A DNA stretch of 64,000 bases from Onchocerca volvulus. Taxonomy: Eukaryota; Nematoda; Chromadorea; Rhabditida; Onchocercidae. Position numbers and translations under genes: made by a program. Shown here one piece after another: positions 50,976 through 62,100 of this stretch. Under the pieces are notes generated by a model. It saw only the letters and a list, made by a program, of their open reading frames with translations. It did not search any database and was not told the origin of the DNA. Every line of letters starts with the position of its first letter. Within the stretch, counting starts at the first letter, position 1. The stretch spans positions 9,944,616-10,008,615 of the forward strand of contig HG738139.1 in the NCBI GenBank assembly GCA_000499405.2, in the 5' to 3' direction.

Positions 50976-51898
50976 TTTTATTTTTGCATTCATTTCTACC
51001 AAATGCTTTGAAGATATAATTGAAGCTTTTTTGCGCAATTCTTTGAATGCATAGTTGTGAATTCAATGAATTCGTATAAAAAAGTCACTTTTCTGAGATT
51101 ATATAACAAATCGTTAAGAAGTGAATGCACAAAAAAATAGACTTGAAAGATTCTAAAGACCCAAAACCGTCCGATATTTTGAAGATCCACGGACGGAAAA
51201 GTTAAGTAGAGGAAGTTTTGATCTCGAACATAGCAAATGTGCTCGAGAAAAGTTAAGAAAAAATGCCTTCGATTGGAAGATCTTTGTTTCAAGCTACAAA
51301 TAGAAGGCAGTTTTTGATATTCGTTTGAGTATTCGCATTCAAACAGATAAAATTATATGTAAATAAATAGATCTGTAATTGAGCAACTCCAGTTCTTTCC
51401 CTTTTTTTTTTTTCTTTTGTTAAACTAGAGAATTTAAGGAAGTTCTTGAGTCATCTTGAATAGACATTTCAGCTTTTAATCGTATTTTTTATCAAGTGAG
51501 ACAAATTGTTTTTGTCATGAGTGATTGAAATTTTTAATTTAATTTTGAATTTCGCATGAATTGATCATAATATTACTTTATTATATGAGCATCAAATTAG
51601 GTTAATTTAATTTAGCATTACCCGTACTTTATAAAGTAGCTTTTCTGATAAAATCCTCATACGTTATACATTCTAAGCATTGTAATACTCTATTTTGATC
51701 TTTGTCGTCTCTAAAAAATTCTAGATTCTGGAAACTGCTGTATCCTGAGATTCCCTAATTTACAGTGTACAAAGTAGAAACTCTAGGCCTAGTTTATTTT
51801 TACTTTTTTCTTTTTTCCAATTCATATTTTAATCCGTTGCTTAATGTATATGGAGATATATCACATACTTTTCACTTGATCAACGTCAATTTAATTTT

Positions 51899-52226
51899 TT
51901 AGAGACGAGGAATATTTTGTATAATCAATATCAGTACTTTTATTGCAAAATTATGTATTTTACTCTCACGGTTGTATGTAAACTTGCAATGGTGACATAT
52001 ATATAGATCAAGCAAATCTTTCGATAACTCATTTTGTTTTTTCTGAAGCTTAGTCTTGGCTTGTTTTATATCGATTTTATTCAATAAAAGTTTAAATTGT
52101 TCTTGGAGCACTGTTACTAAAACTTGCCGAAGTATCTGTGCCTTGAAAAGTTCTAGAGAGTCGATTTGTTTCAAGGTTGATAAAAATATAATTGCAAGAT
52201 TTGAACGAGTATCAATTCTTTCCCAA
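51899..52226 (-). CDS. Possible 3' exon of an unidentified minus-strand gene
   Basis: An open stretch of about 109 codons, ending in TAA at 51899-51901, has no Met codon at all, so if real it is a terminal exon; an acceptor could be GATTGCAAAG at about 52227. The translation is not low-complexity: ERIDTRSNLAIIFLSTLKQI, ELFKAQILRQVLVTVLQEQF, KQAKTKLQKKQNELSKDLLD, then ICHHCKFTYN with a CxxC-like pair. It looks helical and partly coiled-coil. I find no upstream exon between it and 53670 and recognise no family. It may be a relic. Confidence 0.28.
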
Positions 52227-52613
52227 CTTTGCAATCACTGATGGTGAAGTAAAAGCAATGGTGGTATTTTTTGAAAAAAAAAGGGTGTAAATCTGTGTAG
52301 TTTAATACTGCTTTATATATAAAATGAAAGGATATTTAATAAAACAGAATTTTTACAATTAGAGCAAATGTGATCGTTGTAAGAACAACTACGTAGTAAT
52401 AGTTTCAGAAACAAATACGTAGTTTTAAGCTTTATATGTTTGACTTGTTGGTCCATTCCAGGTTGAAACAGGAGAGAGTAATAGTGTTGGTCGATAAGTA
52501 TCGAAAGAAGATTCGATCATTTCAATGTTAATTTTTTGACAAAATAAGCAGTTATATTGGGTAATAAATTCCGAATATTAACACTGCTTTGTTTTTGATT
52601 TTTTTAGCCCTCT

Positions 52614-52844
52614 ATGTATAAGCATTTCAGGATGTTGAGGATGTTTTTCTTGAAAATTAACATAGCAAGTTACGAATATCTGATCATCACATATGTTGTA
52701 ACAAGTCCAATTCAACTGAGAACTTGGAGAAAACTATGTCACAACGAATATTTATACAACAAAATCGCCGAAATATTAAACACTTATAACAATAGAAATA
52801 AATACATGGCAGAAATTAATCCAGAGGAAAGCATGAATGAATAG
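52614..52844 (+). CDS. Possible small hypothetical gene (76 codons)
   Basis: GATTTTTTTAG ends at 52607, six bases before the ATG at 52614, which resembles other gene starts here. The translation opens MYKHFRMLRMFFLKINI and ends NKYMAEINPEESMNE; the middle is hydrophobic (YLIITYVV), so a signal anchor is possible. There is no homology and no intron. It could also be a 3' exon or chance. Confidence 0.28.
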   Translation: MYKHFRMLRMFFLKINIASYEYLIITYVVTSPIQLRTWRKLCHNEYLYNKIAEILNTYNNRNKYMAEINPEESMNE

Positions 52845-52896
52845 ATATAAAGGAAAAAACTCGATTTATGTATATGTCGAAAGAGTTACTAGAAAA

Positions 52897-52975
52897 GTAT
52901 ACGTGTGAACTGTGCAGTATGCGTGTGAACTGTACAGTATACGTGTGAACTGTACAATATACGTGTGAACTGTTA
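52897..52975. repeat. 20-bp minisatellite, four copies
   Basis: GTATACGTGTGAACTGTACA and close variants start at 52897, 52917, 52937 and 52957, the last one truncated. Confidence 0.92.
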
Positions 52976-53436
52976 ATAACAAAGTATAAAAAAAGATTCC
53001 ACCTAATACTTAAAATATTACCTCCCAGTGAATGCTATAAGTGAGAAATAGCAAGCAATACCGTTGTTACACATAGCTTCGTATTTCAAAATTCTTTTCT
53101 GAAGTGTAAAATGACGCAATGAAATGGCTTCAGAATGAGTCAGCGATTGTAAGTGTGCTAGATGAGGTGGGGAGGAGCTGATAAACTTTAATCAGTGGCA
53201 TATCTTTTTGCTTATCTCATTTTTTAGATTATTTCGCAAGATATGCGTCATTCAAATTAGTAATAGTCTATGAAATAGCTTCACATTTCGACTTATCTGC
53301 CGCTTTCTGCTTGCCAAGTTGTCCCAAAAACTTCTTATGCTAATTAAGCAAATTACTAAATAGTTGACAGGAAATAAATGCAAAAAACGGTGATTGGCTT
53401 ATGTCATCATGACCTGTCATGAACTGTCACATGATT

Positions 53437-53452
53437 TGTCATCATGATGACA
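53437..53452. repeat. 16-bp perfect palindrome
   Basis: TGTCATCATGATGACA equals its own reverse complement. It lies in a cluster of related words (GTCATCATGAC at 53403, CTGTCATGAAC at 53414, CTGTCAC) about 220 bases upstream of the CHCHD2-like start, and might bind a dimeric transcription factor. Confidence 0.6.
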
Positions 53453-53670
53453 TCAACAAATCGCGTGATAGTTCTTAGCAGGGAAATTTTTTTCTTGTAT
53501 TTGATGATGTTTCACTCTTCGTCCGTAAGATTACATTACATGGTGTAGTAATTTTTGCTGATAATAATACTTAATTCTATATATCTGTACTAAAACTGAT
53601 TGATTTAAGCTTGATTGTGTTAATTTACAGTTCATTCGCTGTATTCAAGTTTATTGAATAATTAATCAAA

Positions 53671-54697
53671 ATGGTTCGTCGTCGCATGGCTTCACCGAAA
53701 CCATCTCCTCCAGTACATCGTCGTGCATCATCGCCGATGTCTGCACGTTCTTCTCCGTCAGTACCGATGCAAACACGTCAGCCAACAGCACCAAGTGCGG
53801 CACCACCTGCACAATTCGGTATGGCACCCCCATCGCGTGGACCTGGATTGATGGGACAGATGGCTGCAACAGCCGGTGGTGTCGCAATTGGCTCTGCAGT
53901 TGTAAGTTGGTTGTGTTTTGAACATGATTAGTTTTATCTCACAATTGAGAACTGGAAAGATTCACATGTCATGCTGCCAATTTTGTTGTTTTTTACTCAT
54001 AGCCATTTGCCAAGTTTTTGTAAGTTTTAATATTTGAAAGAAATCATGTTGTTAAAGTGACAATCATTTATGCGTTTTCAGGGTCATGCAGTTGGTAGTA
54101 TGTTGACTGGAGGTAGTGGTCATGGAAATCAAGATGGAATTGCCCTGCCTGAAAAGCAGGAGATGCAGCAACAGCAACAGTATAGAAATCCATGTGAATT
54201 TGAATGGAAACAATTTGTAGAATGGTTAATTTTAAACTAATTTTTAGTGTTACATCAAATTCACAAAAGTTTCTTGGATTCAAAGGATTGCAGTAAACTA
54301 TTAGATAAAGCTGACTTTTTTTTCAAAAATTTTAGACTTACCTATAATTTTGTTACACTTGATTGAGACTCTTCTCTTAATGTAAATGTATATATCATTT
54401 ATTTCTCCTACATGAAAGGCCAATTTTGCCTCCACAGCGATGGGTGAAATCACTTTTTTGCTTCCTAATTGTCTTCAAAATATCGAGATCAAGTGTCTGA
54501 AACATATATTTTCTTTTGCGTTTAATTGTTTTCGAAATATCAGGATCAAGTGCTTTTATTTGAAAGAGTTTTCGATTGCAAGAAGTTCCAACATTGGATT
54601 TAATGATTGTTTTTTCAGTACCGAAACACAGCATGACCTCAGCTTATGCCAAAGTTTTAACGAGGTTTTCAAGGATTGCCGTGCAAGAAATCCATGA
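53671..54697 (+). CDS. har-1: CHCHD2/CHCHD10-like twin CX9C mitochondrial protein
   Basis: Exons: 53671-53901, 54082-54224, 54619-54697; 150 residues, the family's usual length. The N-terminus is basic and Pro/Ser/Ala-rich ([18 protein letters not shown]), as in the mitochondrial targeting part of CHCHD2/10. A Gly/Ala hydrophobic segment ([20 protein letters not shown] then [11 protein letters not shown]) follows. The CHCH domain has the two CX9C motifs, [11 protein letters not shown] and [11 protein letters not shown], which form disulfides in the intermembrane space through Mia40. The family supports MICOS, respiratory function and stress signalling. The first CX9C is split by the second intron (its last Cys codon is TG|T). 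AATAAA at 54865 is a likely poly-A signal. C. elegans har-1 is the orthologue, to my knowledge. Confidence 0.92.
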
Positions 54698-56792
54698 TCA
54701 AAGCAGGTATAACTGATCAAGTAGTGAACAGAACTGTGAAAAAAAAAATTGTGACGAAATAGCATATAATTATCCTCCTTCAGTTGATATTTTTTTATAT
54801 ATTAGTTTTGGTTTATAGATGACTGGAAATTATTTTTGTAATCCCATTTATATTGAAATTATGGAATAAAATGTTATCGAAATGAAATTTGTGTTTACAC
54901 ATATTGGATCAGAAAATCAGTAAGGTAATTTCCGCTTTACTTCTGAAATATTTTTATAGATTTTATGGATTTCGAAAAATTGAGCGATCATAATGATTAA
55001 AATAGTGCGTGATGGGAGGACTTAGGAATAAAATGCACAATTTCGCTTCCCATATTTTGATGGTGATTGGAAGCAAAGATATGATTGCTTTTTGAGTTGA
55101 GAAAATCCTGTCGTATGTCATTCTGATTGCTGGGAATAAAATAGAAATACTTAATGTAATAATTATGGTAGGTAAAATCCGAAGTTTTTTTGATAGTGGA
55201 AGTTTTGGTACAATACATTCCTTTCGTTCCGTAGATTCCTGAGTTCGTTTTAAATTGCACATTTTTGGGACCATGTTCTAATATCTTAAATCCTACAAAA
55301 TTCAATCTGTAATAGATCAAAGGCATTTATTTCCGATGCTTTGTATGTTGGATTTCAGAATATAATCAAGTATTTCAGTTATTGGAGTTATTTTGAGTAA
55401 TGTTGAGGAAGATCTAATTGGATATTCGTTAATAATGACATGATGAAGGAAGAATTCATTAGGTTTGTTTGGAATCTTCCATGGACTTCTTCGAATTTAT
55501 TCTTCCTAAAGTACAAATTCAGCAGTTGATGTACTAAAAACTTACGTAAAATTCCGTATGGCTATAAACTTGTTCGGTGTTTTGAATATGAGGAAGTGTT
55601 GGTATGGTACAAAATAATTGAGAAATATAAGATCATATTTAAAATGAATAACAAAAATGAAGAAAATAGGTGAATGATTGCGAAGGGTGAAAATAAATGG
55701 AATACCTATGAAGAATCTATGCTTATTTTAACAGAATTCTTAATTAAATTCATCTTTTCTTCATCATTTATGAAAACATATTGGTTTATAAAATCTTTGT
55801 TGAACATCTCAACATCAAAATTTATTATCACGACTAGTTTTTAGTTTGGGAGGAGTCACATTAGTTTGGGAGGAGTCACATTTGGTTTGGGAGGAGTCAC
55901 ATTTGGCTATTCGTAGAAAACATTAGCTAACTTTATTTATATAGAATTTTTTTTTTTTTATTGTAGGAAGAAAATAAGTTGTAGAGTGCAGCGGTTGCTT
56001 TATAAAATACAAATGCAAATTTGTTTGTTCATATTCTTTGACGCACAGCAAATGGTAACTTCCGTGCTAAAAATCGAACCTATTGCTTTAGTAAAAAAAA
56101 AAAAAAAATGTAAGTATTGCTTTCATAACCTTAATTAAAATTCTGTTCCTATTTTCATGTGGCACATAAGGATCAGCAATGCCATCATTGTTCAAATCTC
56201 ATCGTTTTCTCATCTTTTAATTTTTCCACTTTCTTAGCACAATCTTTCTGTTGACTAGAGATTTACGTTTATTTTAAAATCTTGAAATTTTTGAAATAAA
56301 TATTGATCTTGAGCCAATTTTTCGAAATATTTTTATTCTTTGAAGTACTAATATTTCTAATTATTTATATACTTCCGAAAATTAAGATCTCTTTCACACC
56401 GTATTTTTCAGAAAAAGGAAAAGAAAGTGAAGCAATACACTAATCGATTATGAATGAAAGCCTAATGTGATCACTTCGAATCTTTATTACTTTGCCACTT
56501 TCCTTTAAAAAAAATCCACCTCTTTTATCATAAAAGTATTTTATGTCGGTGAGCTTGCTAAAAGACTTAAATACATATGTAATTTATACTTTTAAAGTAT
56601 AGTGATCTCGCCCAAAGTATGAAATTACATTGGTTATCTTAGTATTGATTAATTACAAAATTCGTCATACTTCATTTAGTTTTACATTCTTTGTATTTAC
56701 TGCAAATTGTTCTCCTTTTTGTTTGCGACGCGTTTTGTTGTTTGTTTTTCAATTTGAAATTTACATTAATCTCGTTTTTTTTTTTTTTTTAG
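54698..56792. other. Intergenic between har-1 and glod-4
   Basis: AT-rich. It holds the 20-bp tandem repeat at 55841-55901. Overlapping minus-strand frames near 54963-55326 are not supported by splice signals or homology. A T-run and acceptor (TTTTTTTTAG, ending at 56792) lie 16 bases before the glod-4 ATG, consistent with trans-splicing. Confidence 0.5.
55841..55901. repeat. 20-21-bp minisatellite, three copies
   Basis: TTAGTTTGGGAGGAGTCACA occurs at 55841 and 55861, and a one-base-longer variant (TTTGG instead of TTAG) at 55881. The unit is G-rich and stands out from the surrounding AT-rich DNA. Confidence 0.92.
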
Positions 56793-56808
56793 TTAATTTA
56801 TATTCACG

Positions 56809-59126
56809 ATGACACGAGCACTACATTATGTGTTCAAAATTGCTAATCGGAAAATGAGTCGTGATTTTTTTGTCGATGTTCTGAAAATGAAGGTAATGGT
56901 GCCATTTTTCCTTGTTAAATTTAAAAACATCATAAGTGAATTTGTTTAAAAATACTGTTTCTTTTCTCTCTCAGCATTTTGTCAATTTAACATTTCCGCT
57001 ATAATGATAAGATGTCCATTTTTTACTGTGTTTTTCATGAAATATTTCATTCTAATGTAACTTTATTCCTGCTAAATTTAAAAGATCATTCCAAAAAAAA
57101 AAACAAAATCTTCAAAAATTTCCTTTGTTATCTAGATAGCAAGAGTATTTAAGGTTTTACGACATGAAGAATTTGAGGAAGGTTGCAAAGCTACATGTAA
57201 TGGGTTCGTTTTTGTTTTTTCTTCAGTTTTTTAACTTCTATTTTGATTTTAAATTTCTCGCCACTGGTTGTTATTTCTGTCAAAATTAAATCTCTTTATT
57301 TTCTTCGACTTGTTTACCTTTATTATCATATTTTCTGCACTTCATAAAATTTTGAATCATTGATTTTTTGCAGACCATACGACGGTAAGTGGAGTAAAAC
57401 AATGGTCGGTTATGGAAGTGAGGATGATCATTTTGTACTGGAATTAACATATAACTACCCAGTCAGTTCATACAAATTGGGTAATGATTTCAGAGTAAGT
57501 TGTCACATCTCTCTTGAATAAGCTTTTTGATTTCTTCTTACTTTTTCTAGTAAAGTACTTACTAACTAATTTGGTTTAATTTATTTGTAATGTGATGAAA
57601 ACATGACCTAGCCAATATATTTAAATTATTTTTTTAAGATTAAGAGAGTTCTGTTGTAAGTTGAAGTAGGTTAACTTTGTTTGGTATAGTTCTTATTGTA
57701 TCATATTATCACTTTCTTATTTTTGGAATAATTTTAGGGGATTTGCATTCGATCAACAGATGTGTTTGAAAACTGTAAAAATTATCAGATGGCTGTCGTT
57801 ATAGCGAATGATGAAGTGGAAATTGAGGATCCTGATGGACATAAATTTTATATATCACCGAATACTCCCGAATCAGCTGGCAGAGATCCGATTTATAAGG
57901 TGAAATTGACTACATCTGATTTGAAGAAAACAGTAGGTTCGTTAACTTTTTCTTTTAATTTATTGATATTTTTCTCCCACATGTGGTACATTCATTTGAC
58001 AATTGATATAATTTCGTTCATTATTCATTTATCTATTAATTTTCGAGTATATATTATGTTAGTTTTCAAAAGCTATTGTTTTAATTCCATATATTATTAA
58101 GAAAGGCACAATTTTTTATGATTGAGCTATTTATATAAATTTTTGAAAAACTCAACTTTTTATTCTTTTTGTTTTTTATTTATCTTTTCTCTTTGTTTTG
58201 TCTTAGCTTTTGTAAATTTTTAGATTATTGGAGTAATTTACCGGATTTTATGAAAATCAAACACGACGAAAACTGTTTCGTTATATCAGCTGGTGAAAAA
58301 GAAAAGGTTTTATTTCTTGTTCTTACTATCGTAATTGTCATATATTTAATTCAAAATAATATTATTATTACACGTCAACTAAATATCACTGAGAATAATC
58401 CCGGTTTATTAAATGAAGAGAAAAATTGGTCTGCTTGTCCATAATATCTGATTCTTCTTAGTAATCGTATTTCCAGATCGAACTGGAATGGAACTTCATT
58501 AATACCCGAATCGATCGTCGTACCGGTTTTGGTAGATTAGCTTTCGCTGTTCCTACAAAAGAGGTCAACTATCTTTTAAGAATTTAAATTTTTCTTATCA
58601 AAATGTTCTAGTATTTCTTGGATTTCTCATTACAGTACATATTTTTAAAATATTCAGCAGTTGAAAAATACAGCTACAATTTCCAGTCTTAGAAAGAAGT
58701 AGTCGAAGAATTCGCATTTTTCATATCTAAATCCATTATTTTTTCACTTTCAGTTAGAATCAATACAAAAGAAAATGGAGGAAACGAAACAAAAGATTTT
58801 GACTCCTTTAGTAAAGTTGGATACTCCAGCTAAAGCAACTGTTGAAGTTATCATTCTTGCGGACCCAGTAATTGATAATTTCTTGTATCAAATTATCTTT
58901 AATTTCATATCATAAATTAAGTTTTGAGTACATATATATTTTTTAACATTTTAGTGATATGCTTTTTTATGTGAAAAGACCTTTGTTTTTATAGAACGAT
59001 CACGAAATATGCTTTGTTGGTGATGAAGCTTTCCGCGAATTATCGCGGATTGATCCGGATGCAGATGAGAAATTGCTGAAGGCAATCAATAATGACAAAA
59101 GTGAGAAATACAAAACATCTATTTAA
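56809..59126 (+). CDS. glod-4: Glyoxalase domain-containing protein 4 (GLOD4)
   Basis: Exons: 56809-56892, 57154-57203, 57374-57494, 57738-57936, 58224-58306, 58477-58563, 58754-58867, 58995-59126; one frame, 289 residues, close to human GLOD4. It matches GLOD4 throughout: [66 protein letters not shown], then the second glyoxalase fold with [65 protein letters not shown]. It belongs to the VOC/glyoxalase superfamily; C. elegans glod-4 mutants accumulate methylglyoxal, although GLOD4 catalysis is poorly defined. The exon 2 start at 57154 is chosen because it gives MKVLRHEEF as in the family; an acceptor 18 bases earlier would insert six residues. The start follows a probable trans-splice acceptor. 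Confidence 0.93.
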
Positions 59127-62100
59127 TTAGCATTTTTTCATTCTTTCTGAAATTTTTATCACTGATGCATTTAGTACTAACTTATTGATCTAAAATGTTC
59201 AAGCAAAATTATTAGTAAATTTGAAGGATTCATCGTTTCCCAACAATTTCTTTCGAAAAGCTTTGGAATTGTTAAATGCTTCAGATATAAGCATATATAT
59301 TTCAAATAGGAAATTGAAATAGCTTTAAAAAACAAAAAACAAAATATTTTATAAGTAAAGAGATTGTAAAAATCATGTTGCGATATCCACCGCAGTTTCT
59401 TTAATTTAACTTTTACTCGAAATTGATGTCTATACAAATTATATTATTTTGACAGATTTTAAAGAGAATTAACGTCAATTTCTCAATATCTTAATTATCC
59501 ATAATGTTTTTATATTTTGTTCTTCTTGAATGCCGATGTAATGTAGATTGTCTTCGTAAGGCTTTAATAGATTGTCTTTCGGATTTCTAAATAGTATTCA
59601 GCATACTTGGAACTACAGTGATCTGAATAGGATAATTTCGTAATTGAATATTATTTTTCATTATTAATATCCTTTTACTGGATTTTTGAAAGAAATTTTG
59701 CTCTGTAAAGGGAACTGATGAATTTTTCTTGAAAAATATGGAGTCTTCCAACTTCAAAAATCAAAACTCTAACCAGATGTGTTTCTCCTTTTATTTCTTC
59801 TACGATTTTTATACAGCTTTATGGTCTTTGAAAGTACAGTTTGTGAATGGTGATTTCACTTATTATAGTTTTGATAAATAAACCAAAGTCAATTACAGTG
59901 TAACATGATTCAAAACAGAGACAGTTTGAAATGCAAAATGATTTTAAAAATGAGGGTAATGCAAAATGGTATGATTTTTGTATTTCAGCTTAATATGGGG
60001 AAAAGAATTGCATTAATGTCAATAAAATCAAAGAGATTTTATAAAAACTTTATCAGAAGAAATTTTTATACACAAAGAAGCGAGAAACAAAATTCCTTAA
60101 AGATTTCATGCACATCTTTCGAATTCAAAGTATACAGATCGTTAAGTTAAGTTGTATTTTTTTTTTCTAATATGAATAAAAAATGTCATGCACTTTCTAG
60201 CAACGTGAAAATAATAATCCTTAAACACTGGTAACAATAAAGAAGGAAATGAAACTATAAGCTTAACATTATCAAAATTGAGTCTTCTGATCTGATCTAA
60301 GAAATGTCTAATCAACATATCAATAAATAATAATATTTATAGTAATAGCACTAAAATAAAAATGAGTATCAATACCTAAATCAAACTGTATAAAAATATA
60401 TAGTCAGAATAGCCATTCAAATGCAAGCAAAAATTATTCTAAGCTGTCCAAACAAACATTTATTATCAATTATTGTGTGTTTTGTGTTTTCTGACAAAGC
60501 AATTATCTATTTCCGATTATTGACATCCAGCATAACATTCCGAATTTTGTTTATCAAAGCTCTTAGTTAAATTTTCTGGAACATTTTGTTTAAGATTCAT
60601 GTGGTATTGACTTTCTGTTTAAACGTATTCAATCGAAGAAATTATTTATTCCGAAAAGTTATTGAGGTTCTAATCCTTTCCATCTCTTTTGACGTCAATT
60701 TATACTAATGATATAAAGGTAAATTGATTTTATCGTATTAGATTAATTTAAATACATAATGTCTTTCAGCTAAATGCTATTAAAAAAAAAAAAAAAGAAA
60801 AGTCTTAGAAATTGAATTATTCCCGATGTATCTGAAAATTCTCAATAACATTTCGAGATAAAAATCTCTCGAATTGATGTTCCAAAAAAAGTAAGATTGA
60901 TGACTGGTTACACTGGGCTGTAAATTCGATAATCAGTCAATCTAACGCAATTTATGAACCAAAATATTTTCCCAAACTCTAAGAAACTTGACAGAATAAA
61001 AGCTAATTTTTCGTGAAATATATGGATTTTACTTTTGAAACTTGTTTAAAAATTTTATTCACTTAAAATCTTTCCGATTTTTCGAAGTTTAAGCGGAAAT
61101 AGCCATTTTTCAGCTTAATCGCATTCGGATAAAAAATCCGTAATCTAGCAGTGATTCGTTTATCTATCTTCTTGCATGGTTGGATCGATCTTCTGGTGAT
61201 TTTTATAGGATCATCTGCTTCTGATGACTTAAATATGCAACTTATTTTGTTCATTTACTCATTTATTATTTTGCAAACAATAAAAGTTGCATAGCAATAG
61301 TGATAAAAGCACCGAACAAATAATCATTTCTTCGCATAGAAAATATTTGATAAAAATATATAAAAAATAAAAGACGGCAGAATATTATTATACACAATTA
61401 GGGCAGTATTTATACGATTAAATCAATATTTTTGCTTGTCTTAAAATGGTTTTTCAATTTCTAAAAATGATTCAAATTTCCAGACATTAAACTTTACGCT
61501 CAAAAAAGAAAAGTTTGCATGCCAACAAGTCATCTGAAACAATTTATCATGAGTAAGAGAATTGAAAAATTTTTCAAATTTCTTTATCAATTTTTGAAAC
61601 CTTTTGTATCCGATATCTTTTAATTTGAATAGTCTCTTCTTTCCCCTTTTCTTCATCAATTGTTCCCTTTCTTTTCCTCATTTAACAAAAATCTCAATTT
61701 TTCCTCATACTATCTGTTCGGTGTTCAAATGCATAACAGTTCCGAATTTCTTTTTTTTAATTGATTTCTTATAGAAATTTCAAAAAATGTAAATTCAAAC
61801 TTCATTGGTTTTTTTTTGCTAATTTCAAAGAATTCCGAACAAAAAAAAATATATATAAATAACAAGCAAGCAACTTTTTACAAAGATGAATGAAATAATT
61901 TTGAATTATCAATAATGATTTCCAATTACATACAACGATGATACGTGATACCGTTAACTTTGCAAAATTGTACAATTATAATATAATATTTTAATTCACC
62001 AAAAGTTTAAATAAGAAAAAATTTAAACGAAATAATGCATCATGAAAAATATAAAAATATTGGTGATGGCTCGATTGAATACTATGAAATTTTGCTCTTG

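Larger units (their letters stand above)
50976..53670. other. Intergenic with two doubtful open frames
   Basis: The region contains a minus-strand open stretch at 51899-52234, a small plus-strand frame at 52614-52844, a 20-bp tandem repeat at 52897-52975 and a palindromic cluster at about 53400-53455 (all listed separately). I see nothing else. Confidence 0.5.

Noticed and set aside
53666..53887. Minus-strand frame opposite the CHCHD2-like exon
   Set aside because: Antisense shadow of a GC-richer coding exon.
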